Shown here piece by piece: positions 1 through 6,893 of a DNA stretch of 11,696 nucleotides. The DNA lies in NCBI GenBank assembly GCA_947072805.1, contig CAMTJK010000091.1:1-11696 (forward strand). The letters run 5' to 3'. Both the position numbers and the translations under genes were made by a program. Source of the DNA: an uncultured Prevotella sp. (GTDB lineage: Bacteria; Bacteroidota; Bacteroidia; Bacteroidales; Bacteroidaceae). Every line of letters begins with the position of its first letter. The first letter of the stretch is position 1. The notes under the pieces are model-generated. The model searched no databases and was not told where the DNA came from. It saw only the letters and a list, made by a program, of their open reading frames with translations.

Positions 1-132
1 CACACGTTAAAGTCAAGATTTTTCATAAAAGTAAATAAATGTTATACGTATTATACCGCACTGCTTTTCGTGGAATGTTGCGCCTGTATTTTTAATAAGA
101 AAGTCATGAGAGCATAGTGTCATTTGCTTATG

Positions 133-148
133 TCGGTCTGATGACCGA
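133..148. repeat. Inverted repeat upstream of the glycosidase promoter
   Basis: TCGGTC and GACCGA form a perfect 6-bp inverted repeat around the 4-base loop TGAT. It lies about 100 bases upstream of the -7 element of the glycosidase gene, so it could be an operator half-site pair or a small hairpin. The rest of 1-247 is AT-rich. It has an 8-bp palindrome ATACGTAT at 44-51 and no ORF that I trust. No regulator is assigned to the repeat. Confidence 0.3.
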
Positions 149-214
149 TAATTGGGATAATAAGAAAGACAATTTCTTTATGCTTTTACACATAAAAATA
201 TTCAGTCATTTTGT

Positions 215-222
215 CAAATATA
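215..222 (-). promoter_or_regulatory. Possible leftward -7 element
   Basis: Read on the minus strand this is TATATTTG, a perfect match to the Bacteroidota -7 consensus TAnnTTTG. It would fire leftward, but no minus-strand gene starts within the remaining 214 bases, so any target lies outside the window. A single 6-base consensus in AT-rich DNA can arise by chance. Confidence 0.2.
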
Positions 223-247
223 CAAGGTCTTTCCAAGAATAATTCTG

Positions 248-255
248 TATCTTTG
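248..255 (+). promoter_or_regulatory. -7 promoter element of the glycosidase gene
   Basis: TATCTTTG matches the Bacteroidota primary sigma -7 consensus TAnnTTTG exactly. It sits 28 bases before the ATG at 284, implying a leader of roughly 20 bases. No good TTG -33 element lies at the usual spacing, which would fit a promoter that needs an activator. There is no Shine-Dalgarno sequence, as is common in this phylum. Confidence 0.65.
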
Positions 256-283
256 TACAGTTTAAATTTAATCTAACCGAACA

Positions 284-2701
284 ATGAAGAAAAAGACCTT
301 ATTTACGTTTGCGCTTACTGCTTTGCTGTTACAGTCTCCTGTCTGTGCACAGTCGGACAGAAAAGTGACCAATATCAATCGCGGATGGCTTTTCCATCAG
401 GGAGAAGCCTCTCCTTCTGTCACGCCCGGACAGGCAAAGGCCGATGGCTGGCGGGAAGTCAATCTGCCTCATGATTTCCAGATAGAACAGCCCTGGGTGG
501 CCCCTGCAGCCGACGAGAAAGCCAACAACAGCGATGCCGGAGCCAATATCAAGAGCCGCCTCTCTTCCAGAGGATTCAAGGAGATGGGTTCGGGATGGTA
601 TGTCAAATCCTTTACCCCTTCCAAGGAGGATAAAGGCAAACGCATCCTCATTGATTTCCAGGGTATCATGTACCTGGGCGATGTCTATCTCAACGGCCAG
701 AAAATAGGCGGCACCGACTATGGATATGTAGGCTTCGAAATCGATATCACCCAACACCTGCGCTATGGCGAGGAGAACACCATTGCCGTTTATTCCAACA
801 CCGCCAATCCGAGATTCTCGCGATGGTATACCGGCGGTGGACTCTTCCGCGATGTCAACATCGTGTATACCGATGCCCAACTCTATTTCAACCGCCATCC
901 ACTCCATATCACTACGCGCGAAAACAGATATGTAGACATGACGGTTGATGTGCAGTGCAAGACCAAACAGAACACCATTTCCCTGCAGGTTATCATCACG
1001 GCTCCTGACGGCTCCGTGGTCAGCGACCGTAAACACGAGCTGAAACGCATCCGCAACTACAAGTTTGGACAGGAGTTCACTCTGCCCGCCGTGGATATTG
1101 CCGATGCACGACTCTGGGACTGCGACCATCCCAACCTCTATACCGCTACGGTCAGACTGCTGCGCGAGAACGGAACCGTGAGCGATGAGATGACCAAGCG
1201 TTTCGGTATACGACAGGTTGATTTTGTTCCCGGCAAGGGATTGCTGCTCAATGGCAAGAAGGTACTGCTCAAGGGATATGCCAACCATCACACCCTCGGT
1301 GCGCTCGGTGCTGCCGCCTATCCGCGTGCCATGGAGAAACGTATCAAACTGATGAAAGACTTCGGCATGAATCATATCCGTACCTCCCATAATCCATACA
1401 GCGAGTCATTCCTCGACCTCTGCGACGAAAACGGTATACTCGTCGTAGATGAGCTCTACGACAAATGGAATGACCAGTATGTAGGTGGCGGACGCAACCA
1501 TTTTGAAAATCTCTGGATGGACCATGTGGCCGAGTTCATCAAGCGCGACCGCTGCCATCCCTCTGTCGTGCTCTGGTCGATGGGCAATGAGCTCCAGTCG
1601 TATAATGACACCCCCTTCAACGACTGGGGTGTGACCCAATACAAACTGATGAAGACGCTCATCCAGCGCTATGACACCACACGCAAGGTCACGGTGGCCA
1701 TGCACCCCCGCTACCGCAACTGGGAGACCGACTCGCTGCCCTGCGACCTGGCCAAGGTGACCGACATCCAGTCCTACAACTACCGCTATATGTATTTCCC
1801 TGGCGACGGCAAGCGCTTTCCCTGGATGAACTTCTATCAGAGTGAAGCCTCGGTGGCTGCCATGGGTGAGAACTATTTTGCCATGGATCTCGACAAGGTC
1901 ATCGGACTGGCCTATTGGGGAGCCATCGACTATCTGGGCGAGAGCCAGGGATGGCCGGCCAAAGGATGGGCTCAGGGCGTGTTCGACCTTTCACTCGAGG
2001 CCAAGCCCAAAGCTTACTATATGCGCTCGTTCTTCAAACCCGAGGAACCCCTGGTGCACATTGCCGTGACCGAGTCGAAAGGCAGCATCATGTGGAACGG
2101 CGTGCAGACCGGCAACGACGTACAGAGCGACCATTGGAACCGCACTCCCGGCACCAAACTCTCACTAACTACCTATACCAATGCCGATGAGGTGGAACTG
2201 CTGGTCAACGGCAAGAGCTATGGCACGAAGAAGAATGACAAGGCCAGTGCCAAGATGCGCAACCAGATACGTTGGGACGACGTGGTCTATCAGGATGGCT
2301 ATTGCGAGGCCATCGCACGCACCGACGGCAAGATTGTGGCCCGCCACAAGATCGTGACCACTGGCAAGGCTGTGGCTCTGAAAGCCGTGGCCGACCATGA
2401 CGGATGGAAGGCTGATGGTATGGATTTGCAGCATATTCGCGTGATTGCCGTCGACAGCAAAGGCCGTCGCGTGAGCACTGCCGTGGGCGAGGTCACTGTC
2501 CAGGTGGAAGGCGGTGCTACGCTCGCTGCCATGAGCAATGGCAATATCAACTCTGACGAACTCAGCGTCACGGATCATCAGAAACTGTTCAATGGCTCAT
2601 GTCTTGCCATCCTCCGTGCTGGTTCCTCTCCTTCGCCGGTGACGGTCACGGTTTCTGCTCCTGGCTTGAAGAGCACCAAACTCAAACTCGCTACGAAATA
2701 A
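284..2701 (+). CDS. Secreted glycoside hydrolase family 2 (beta-galactosidase-like)
   Basis: This 805-residue protein is probably an exo-acting beta-glycosidase of family GH2, exported to the periplasm or cell surface to trim glycan side chains. A signal peptide covers about residues 1-22 (KKK, hydrophobic core, ending VCAQ). The jelly-roll sugar-binding domain follows (about 28-200, with WYVKSF and FQGIMYLGDVYLNG), then the immunoglobulin-like domain (about 205-310) and the TIM barrel (about 315-600, with IRTSHNPYSESFLDLCDENG). The acid/base is expected to be E436 in WSMGNE, and the nucleophile is probably E521 in YQSEAS. The C-terminal part fits DUF4982 plus a GH2 C-terminal beta domain. 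Length and domain order are normal, so the enzyme looks intact. Beta-galactosidase is the commonest activity of this architecture, but other beta-glycosidases are possible and the substrate cannot be read from sequence. It is convergent with a regulator remnant. Its isoleucine codons favour ATC over ATA, unlike folD downstream. Confidence 0.93.
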   Translation: MKKKTLFTFALTALLLQSPVCAQSDRKVTNINRGWLFHQGEASPSVTPGQAKADGWREVNLPHDFQIEQPWVAPAADEKANNSDAGANIKSRLSSRGFKEMGSGWYVKSFTPSKEDKGKRILIDFQGIMYLGDVYLNGQKIGGTDYGYVGFEIDITQHLRYGEENTIAVYSNTANPRFSRWYTGGGLFRDVNIVYTDAQLYFNRHPLHITTRENRYVDMTVDVQCKTKQNTISLQVIITAPDGSVVSDRKHELKRIRNYKFGQEFTLPAVDIADARLWDCDHPNLYTATVRLLRENGTVSDEMTKRFGIRQVDFVPGKGLLLNGKKVLLKGYANHHTLGALGAAAYPRAMEKRIKLMKDFGMNHIRTSHNPYSESFLDLCDENGILVVDELYDKWNDQYVGGGRNHFENLWMDHVAEFIKRDRCHPSVVLWSMGNELQSYNDTPFNDWGVTQYKLMKTLIQRYDTTRKVTVAMHPRYRNWETDSLPCDLAKVTDIQSYNYRYMYFPGDGKRFPWMNFYQSEASVAAMGENYFAMDLDKVIGLAYWGAIDYLGESQGWPAKGWAQGVFDLSLEAKPKAYYMRSFFKPEEPLVHIAVTESKGSIMWNGVQTGNDVQSDHWNRTPGTKLSLTTYTNADEVELLVNGKSYGTKKNDKASAKMRNQIRWDDVVYQDGYCEAIARTDGKIVARHKIVTTGKAVALKAVADHDGWKADGMDLQHIRVIAVDSKGRRVSTAVGEVTVQVEGGATLAAMSNGNINSDELSVTDHQKLFNGSCLAILRAGSSPSPVTVTVSAPGLKSTKLKLATK

Positions 2702-2734
2702 AGCGGGAAATACGGAACAAAGACCATTCGTATA

Positions 2735-2781
2735 AAACCCGAAAGCGTTGCACATATCCTGTGCGTGACGCTTTCGGGTTT
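2735..2781. terminator. Hairpin terminator after the glycosidase, possibly bidirectional
   Basis: The 14-base arm 2735-2748 (AAACCCGAAAGCGT) is perfectly complementary to 2768-2781. An inner 5-bp stem (GCACA 2750-2754 with TGTGC 2760-2764) extends it. It begins 33 bases after the glycosidase stop. The downstream run is only moderately T-rich on the plus strand. On the minus strand it sits 20 bases past the regulator remnant's stop, so it may originally have ended both convergent genes. Confidence 0.8.
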
Positions 2782-2801
2782 GCTCTTTGTGGGGTATTTT
2801 G

Positions 2802-2945
2802 TCAAGGGAGCCGTGTGATGCTCTTCACGTTGCTTTGGGTCAGTCCGTTGTCAGAGTCGATGTGCATGGAAGAGTAGTTGCTGACCCAAGTGTGCAGACG
2901 GATTGAGAGAATCAGCAGTAGGCCGAGAAGTTTTGTGATATTCAT
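2802..2945 (-). pseudogene. N-terminal remnant of a hybrid two-component (HTCS) regulator
   Basis: This minus-strand frame encodes 47 residues. It opens with a signal-peptide-like stretch (MNITKLLGLLLILSI, residues 1-15) and continues with HIDSDNGLTQSNVKSI at residues 28-43. That motif is the hallmark start of the first beta-propeller repeat in the periplasmic sensor of Bacteroidota hybrid two-component systems, where it normally runs on into Q-D-x-x-G-F-x-W-x-G-T. Here the similarity ends after KSI-T-R and a stop follows three codons later, so propeller blades, kinase, receiver and AraC domains (normally well over 1,000 residues) are missing. A -7 element is retained upstream and a hairpin lies just downstream, so an internal deletion is the simplest explanation. 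Such sensors usually sit beside the glycan genes they control, which fits the convergent glycosidase. A functional micropeptide is possible but less likely. Confidence 0.68.
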
Positions 2946-2979
2946 AGTATGAATTGTTGCTTGGTTTGTTTGTACCCTA

Positions 2980-2987
2980 CAAAGGTA
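2980..2987 (-). promoter_or_regulatory. -7 promoter element of the regulator remnant
   Basis: On the minus strand this reads TACCTTTG, a perfect TAnnTTTG. It lies 34 bases upstream of the remnant's ATG at 2945, an ordinary distance in this phylum. No TTG is found at ideal -33 spacing. Its survival suggests the truncated gene may still be transcribed toward the glycosidase 3' end. Confidence 0.5.
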
Positions 2988-3408
2988 CGGAAGAAAAGTT
3001 GAATCATCTGTTACAATTCAGTAAAGACATGATACATTTGCGCTAAATAACAGAAATAGAGAGGCTCCATGAGGCTTTTTTGTCCAAATGAGTCATAAAA
3101 AGCCCCATTTATGGTTGGATAATGATAAAAAACAGCATCTTTGCACTGCATGTTTGACACCGACTCACCCATAAAACATGATAGAAATGAGAAACAAACA
3201 ATCATGTGATTACCGCCCCACCCCAACACATCCTTATATGCTTGCATTACAATCGATAGCCCTAGACCATCAACAGAAAATGCAGCAATCAAGGGCAACG
3301 TGCGCATTTTATTGCACACAAAAAACTGTTGTGCGCAATTTGCGTGATTATCGTTTTAAAATAGTTTAAAACACTGTTTGTTTATTCGGCATTTCTGATT
3401 ATATCGCT
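2988..3408. other. Gene-poor spacer, possible dispersed repeat
   Basis: About 420 bases without a convincing gene. Overlapping frames are open on both strands (63 codons forward from 3178, 102 codons reverse from 3319), but neither has a promoter element, a ribosome site or a recognisable family. A hairpin joins GGCTTTTT at 3073-3080 with AAAAAGCC at 3097-3104. CATCTTTG at 3137-3144 is one base from a -7 element. Repeated GTGCGCA words lie at 3300-3338. The long stretch open on both strands with internal inverted repeats is compatible with a dispersed non-coding repeat, but a single window cannot show copy number. Confidence 0.35.
3312..3338. repeat. Inverted repeat TTGCACACAA / TTGTGCGCAA upstream of ffh
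   Basis: Ten-base arms at 3312-3321 and 3329-3338 are complementary except for one A-C mismatch, which becomes a G-U pair in minus-strand RNA. The loop is 7 bases. A further copy of the word GTGCGCA lies at 3300-3306, so the word occurs twice in the same orientation within 40 bases. It is 70 bases upstream of the ffh -7 element. It could be an operator, a remnant terminator or part of a repeat; none is demonstrated. Confidence 0.4.
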
Positions 3409-3416
3409 TAACTTTG
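3409..3416 (+). promoter_or_regulatory. -7 promoter element of the ffh gene series
   Basis: TAACTTTG is a perfect TAnnTTTG, 128 bases before the ffh ATG at 3545, so the predicted leader is about 120 bases. The nearest TTTG (3377-3380) is too far upstream for a standard -33 element. No other exact TAnnTTTG was found in the short gaps between the following genes, so it is the best candidate promoter for the whole series down to 9457. Confidence 0.55.
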
Positions 3417-3461
3417 CACGAAACGAGGATATTTAAAGTGGGTGCTGTTTTGATTGACTTC

Positions 3462-3496
3462 GTTAAAAAACAATGACAGACCTACAATTGTTTAAC
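3462..3496 (+). other. Potential hairpin in the ffh leader
   Basis: GTTAAAAAACAAT (3462-3474) can pair with ATTGTTTAAC (3487-3496): seven pairs, a three-base A bulge, then three more. The stem is A/U-rich and therefore weak. It falls within the predicted 5' leader, about 50 bases before the start codon. A leader role is possible but not demonstrated. Confidence 0.25.
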
Positions 3497-3544
3497 TACC
3501 GGTGGGCACTGACATGACCCGCCTCATAATCATAAAACCAAAAG

Positions 3545-4885
3545 ATGTTTGAGAATTTAAGCGACAGACTTGAACGTTCGTTCAAAATACTTAAAGGCGA
3601 AGGTAAAATTACCGAGATAAATGTTGCAGAAACGCTTAAAGATGTGCGTAGGGCACTTCTCGATGCCGACGTAAACTATAAAGTGGCAAAGAACTTTACC
3701 GACAGCGTAAAGAAGAAGGCTATGGGTATGAACGTGCTTACCGCCGTAAAACCCGGGCAACTCATGGTGAAGATAGTACACGACGAACTGACGGAGCTCA
3801 TGGGAGGCAAGGCAACAGACATAAAGCTGGAAGGAAAGCCTGCAATAATACTCATGTCCGGTCTGCAAGGTTCCGGTAAGACAACATTCAGCGGCAAGCT
3901 CGCCAATCTTCTTAAATCAAAACGCCGCAAAAAGCCATTGCTTGTAGCCTGCGACGTATACCGCCCTGCCGCCATAGAACAGCTGAAAGTTGTTGGACAG
4001 ACCGTGGATGTACCCGTATACTCTGAACCTGAAAACAAAAACGTCATAGATATAGCCAACAACGCTATCCACGAAGCCAAAGCCAAGGGCTACGACGTGG
4101 TAATCATCGATACAGCCGGACGTCTAGCTGTAGATGAGGAGATGATGAACGAGATAGAGGCTCTGAAAAAGGCTGTAACCCCCGACGAGACTCTGTTTGT
4201 TGTCGATTCGATGACCGGTCAGGACGCTGTAAACACGGCAAAAGAGTTTAACGACCGTCTCGATTTCGATGGCGTTGTTCTCACCAAGCTTGACGGTGAT
4301 ACCCGCGGCGGTGCCGCATTATCCATCCGCACTGTAGTCACAAAGCCCATCAAATTTGTCGGTACCGGTGAAAAGATGGAGGCTCTCGACGTATTCCATC
4401 CCGAACGTATGGCAGACCGAATACTCGGCATGGGCGACATTGTCAGTCTTGTGGAGCGAGCCCAGGAACAGTTCGACGAAAAACAGGCAAAGGAACTTGA
4501 AAAGAAAATCAGGAAAAACCAGTTTGACTTCAATGACTTCATGAATCAGATTCAGCAGATAAAGAAGATGGGCAACATCAAAGACCTCGCTGCAATGATT
4601 CCCGGTGTGGGCAAAGCCATAAAAGACATTGATATCGACGACAACGCATTCAAGGGCATCGAAGCCATCATCAACAGCATGACCCCAAAAGAGCGCACCA
4701 ATCCCGAAATCATCAACCAAAGCCGTCGTATGCGCATAGCAAAAGGCTCCGGCACAAACATACAAGACGTGAACAGACTAATGAAACAGTTTGACCAGAC
4801 ACGTAAGATGATGAAGATGGTGACAAGCACGCCAAGCAGCAAGATGATGCAAATGGCAAACGCAATGAGAAACATGAAGAGATAA
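3545..4885 (+). CDS. ffh: Signal recognition particle GTPase Ffh (SRP54)
   Basis: Ffh binds 4.5S RNA and emerging signal sequences or membrane segments on the ribosome, then delivers the complex to its receptor FtsY at the inner membrane with paired GTP hydrolysis. The 446-residue length is normal for bacteria. The N-terminal helical bundle is at about 1-90. The GTPase domain shows the P-loop GLQGSGKTT at 106-114, DVYRPAAIEQL in the insertion box, DTAGRL at 189-194 and TKLDGDTRGGA from 247. The methionine-rich M domain starts near 325, with the RNA-binding helix region SRRMRIAKGSG and a Met/Lys-rich C-terminus. The ATG at 3545 gives the usual start MFENLSDRLE. It leads a forward gene series; the thioredoxin gene begins 22 bases after its stop. 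No 4.5S RNA gene is seen in the window. Confidence 0.98.
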   Translation: MFENLSDRLERSFKILKGEGKITEINVAETLKDVRRALLDADVNYKVAKNFTDSVKKKAMGMNVLTAVKPGQLMVKIVHDELTELMGGKATDIKLEGKPAIILMSGLQGSGKTTFSGKLANLLKSKRRKKPLLVACDVYRPAAIEQLKVVGQTVDVPVYSEPENKNVIDIANNAIHEAKAKGYDVVIIDTAGRLAVDEEMMNEIEALKKAVTPDETLFVVDSMTGQDAVNTAKEFNDRLDFDGVVLTKLDGDTRGGAALSIRTVVTKPIKFVGTGEKMEALDVFHPERMADRILGMGDIVSLVERAQEQFDEKQAKELEKKIRKNQFDFNDFMNQIQQIKKMGNIKDLAAMIPGVGKAIKDIDIDDNAFKGIEAIINSMTPKERTNPEIINQSRRMRIAKGSGTNIQDVNRLMKQFDQTRKMMKMVTSTPSSKMMQMANAMRNMKR

Positions 4886-4907
4886 CGTTAAATCAAAAAA
4901 AGAAAAA

Positions 4908-5417
4908 ATGAAACACCTACTTATTATCCTATGCCTCATGTGCCTCACAACGGCAAAGGCACAGTCGAAAGCACCACAAAAGCCCTCGGCTACAGTAATA
5001 AGCAAGCAGTTTGTAGACATTGTCGGCGAGAGTCTCAACGGAAAGAAAGCCCGTCTCTCAGACTTCATCGGCAAAGGCAAGTACGTACTGGTGGACATGT
5101 GGGCAAGCTGGTGTCCTCCGTGCAAGGCAGAGATACCAAACATTGCATCACTTCACAAGACATACAAGGACAAAGGACTTGTGGTTGTGGGAGTTGCCAC
5201 ATGGGACAAGACCGAAAACATAACCAAAGCCGTGAAGGAGCTGGGAATAACCTGGCAACAGATAATTGATGTGAATAACGATGTGACAAACAAATACGGA
5301 GTGAAAGGCATTCCTCACATCATTCTCTTTGCTCCCGACGGAAGCATCGTAGCACGCAACCTGCGCGGTCAGGAAATGATTGACACAGTAAGCAAAACAA
5401 TGAAGAACAAACGATAA
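4908..5417 (+). CDS. Secreted TlpA/ResA-like thioredoxin-fold protein
   Basis: A 169-residue thiol-disulfide oxidoreductase, predicted to act outside the cytoplasm, where such proteins reduce or shuffle disulfides. A signal peptide spans about residues 1-19 (MKHLLIILCLMCL..AKAQ). There is no clear lipobox at the cleavage region, so a soluble periplasmic form is likely. The single thioredoxin domain has the active site WCPPC (C69 and C72) after the VDMWAS strand, and the cis-proline P136 in GIPHIILF. WCPPC is typical of TlpA/ResA and CcmG-like proteins. The long N-terminal domain often seen in Bacteroidota TlpA proteins is absent, so this is a minimal single-domain form. It lies 22 bases after ffh and 31 before folD, suggesting co-transcription. 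Substrate unknown. Confidence 0.92.
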   Translation: MKHLLIILCLMCLTTAKAQSKAPQKPSATVISKQFVDIVGESLNGKKARLSDFIGKGKYVLVDMWASWCPPCKAEIPNIASLHKTYKDKGLVVVGVATWDKTENITKAVKELGITWQQIIDVNNDVTNKYGVKGIPHIILFAPDGSIVARNLRGQEMIDTVSKTMKNKR

Positions 5418-5448
5418 GACCAACACAACATATAAAAAAGTACACGTT

Positions 5449-6327
5449 ATGGTATTGATAGACGGAAAAGAGACGGCAAGACAAATAAAGGAAGAAATAG
5501 CTGAAGAGGTAAGGCAGATTGTGGAAGCCGGCGGCAAGCGCCCGCATCTCGCAGCCGTGCTCGTAGGACACGACGGAGGTTCGGAAACATACGTAAAAAA
5601 CAAGGTACTGGCTTGTGAAGCCTGTGGATTCAAATCTACCCTCATCCGATACGAAGACAATATAACAGAAGCGGAACTGCTTGACTGCGTAAACAAGCTC
5701 AACAACGACGCCGATGTAGACGGATTTATCGTTCAGCTGCCGCTCCCCAAGCACATTGACGAACAGAAGATAATAGAAGCAATAGATTATCGCAAGGATG
5801 TGGACGGCTTTCATCCCATAAATGTCGGCAGAATGGCTATCGGTCTGCCATGCTTTATCTCCGCAACACCACTCGGAATCATCACCCTGCTGCAACGATA
5901 TAACATAGAAACAAGCGGCAAGAAGTGTGTTGTGCTCGGTCGCTCCAACATTGTGGGCAAGCCTATGGCACAACTCATGATGCAGAAACAGTACGGAGAT
6001 GCCACTGTAACCGTGTGCCACAGCCGCTCGAAAACACTTAAAGAAGAATGTCGCGCAGCCGATATAATCATTGCAGCCATAGGCAGACCTGATTTCGTAA
6101 CTGCCGATATGGTAAAAGAAGGTGCAGTGATTGTCGATGTCGGCACGACGAGAGTTCCTGACGCATCGCGCAAGAGCGGCTTCAGACTTAATGGTGATGT
6201 AAAGTTCGACGAGGTCGCACCGCATTGCTCTTACATCACACCCGTTCCCGGCGGCGTCGGTCCCATGACCATCTGTTCACTGATGAAGAACACACTTGCT
6301 GCCGGAAAGAAAGAGTACTATAAGTAA
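5449..6327 (+). CDS. folD: Bifunctional methylenetetrahydrofolate dehydrogenase/cyclohydrolase FolD
   Basis: FolD interconverts 5,10-methylene-, 5,10-methenyl- and 10-formyl-tetrahydrofolate in the cytosol using NADP(H), feeding purine and formyl-Met synthesis. The 292 residues match the family. Visible signatures are SETYVKNK (the Y-x-x-x-K catalytic motif near residues 46-53), GFIVQLPLPKHID, KDVDGFHPINVGRM, the nucleotide-binding segment GRSNIVGKPMAQLM, CHSRS, VDVGTTR and the C-terminal TPVPGGVGPMTICSL. All key residues appear intact. The start MVLIDGKETA at 5449 is the natural one, 31 bases after the thioredoxin gene. It uses ATA for isoleucine heavily (11 of 25 by hand count). Confidence 0.98.
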   Translation: MVLIDGKETARQIKEEIAEEVRQIVEAGGKRPHLAAVLVGHDGGSETYVKNKVLACEACGFKSTLIRYEDNITEAELLDCVNKLNNDADVDGFIVQLPLPKHIDEQKIIEAIDYRKDVDGFHPINVGRMAIGLPCFISATPLGIITLLQRYNIETSGKKCVVLGRSNIVGKPMAQLMMQKQYGDATVTVCHSRSKTLKEECRAADIIIAAIGRPDFVTADMVKEGAVIVDVGTTRVPDASRKSGFRLNGDVKFDEVAPHCSYITPVPGGVGPMTICSLMKNTLAAGKKEYYK

Positions 6328-6371
6328 TACGATAAAAAGATACTGAAGAAAAGAAGCTTCATTACGGCAAG

Positions 6372-6647
6372 ATGACAACCGAAAACGCAAACAACCCGAA
6401 AGAGAATAGTGAACCGGTTGGTTACGACATACATGACAACGTAACCGCATCATTACCCCGAAAGCCTCTCACTTCAGACGATTTCTACAGACTTGGAAAC
6501 AAGTTTCGCCGCGAAGGAAAATGGCACGAGGCCATAAACAACTACATCGCGGCAATAGAGAAAGACCCAGACAGTCCGGCTGTAGAAGCAAGAAAAATGC
6601 TCGAAGACATACTGGGATACTACAACAAGGACATGTATAATCCATAA
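6372..6647 (+). CDS. Small TPR-repeat protein at the head of the oxidoreductase genes
   Basis: A 91-residue soluble protein with no signal peptide or membrane segment. Residues 1-33 are polar and probably disordered. Residues 36-68 form one tetratricopeptide-like helix pair (FYRLGNKFRREGKWHEAINNY...KDPDSP), and a last helix covers about 69-82 before the tail YYNKDMYNP. A single TPR unit usually works as a docking surface. It starts 44 bases after folD and ends 11 bases before the ferredoxin subunit, so it is probably translated with the oxidoreductase. An assembly or interaction role for that complex is an inference from position only; no enzymatic motif is present. Confidence 0.85.
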   Translation: MTTENANNPKENSEPVGYDIHDNVTASLPRKPLTSDDFYRLGNKFRREGKWHEAINNYIAAIEKDPDSPAVEARKMLEDILGYYNKDMYNP

Positions 6648-6658
6648 TTCAATTTGAT

Positions 6659-6889
6659 ATGGGAAAAGTGAAAGGCGCTATTGTCGTCAATACAGGACGA
6701 TGCAAAGGTTGCGGTCTGTGCGTTGCAGCCTGTCCGAAAGACGTTATAGCAATGGCGAAAAAAGTGAACGTAAGCGGTTATCCCTATATAGAGGTAATCA
6801 ACGAGGAATCATGTATCGGATGTGCATCATGCGGGATTGTATGTCCCGATGGCTGTATCACCGTTTACAGACAAAGGAAGGAGGAATAG
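6659..6889 (+). CDS. 2-oxoacid:ferredoxin oxidoreductase delta subunit (2x[4Fe-4S] ferredoxin)
   Basis: A 76-residue ferredoxin-like subunit that passes electrons from the catalytic core to soluble ferredoxin. Two complete CxxCxxCxxxC clusters are present: C15, C18, C21, C25 and C52, C55, C58, C62, the second followed by P-D-G-C rather than P. The stretch between them (VNVSGYPYIEV) matches the delta subunits of VOR/KOR-type enzymes. The gene stops 4 bases before the alpha subunit start, and its last codons contain that gene's ribosome-binding site. An ordinary stand-alone ferredoxin is unlikely in this context. Confidence 0.94.
   Translation: MGKVKGAIVVNTGRCKGCGLCVAACPKDVIAMAKKVNVSGYPYIEVINEESCIGCASCGIVCPDGCITVYRQRKEE
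6878..6884 (+). promoter_or_regulatory. Strong Shine-Dalgarno site setting the vorB start
   Basis: AAGGAGG lies 9 bases before the ATG at 6894 and overlaps the end of the ferredoxin gene. Strong sites are uncommon in Bacteroidota, so it supports 6894 rather than the upstream in-frame ATG at 6822, which would add 24 residues read through the ferredoxin coding region. Confidence 0.75.
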
Positions 6890-6893
6890 AGTC

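Noticed and set aside
329..1390. 353-codon minus-strand frame opposite the glycosidase
   Set aside because: It lies fully inside a well-supported GH2 gene, has no recognisable domain or promoter, and is a shadow of the G+C-rich codon pattern.
3011..3319. 102-codon minus-strand frame in the ffh upstream spacer
   Set aside because: No ribosome site or exact promoter element, no domain, unusual Cys/Tyr/Phe composition, and an equally open opposing frame. Treated as non-coding.
3178..3369. 63-codon forward frame in the same spacer
   Set aside because: No family resemblance, and it runs through the inverted repeat. The near -7 element CATCTTTG upstream is not an exact match.
5320..6225. 301-codon minus-strand frame opposite folD
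   Set aside because: It is rich in Cys and Phe, matches no family, and overlaps folD, whose catalytic motifs are intact.
6822..6893. Upstream in-frame start for the alpha subunit
   Set aside because: It would add 24 residues read out of frame through the ferredoxin gene; a strong Shine-Dalgarno site supports 6894.
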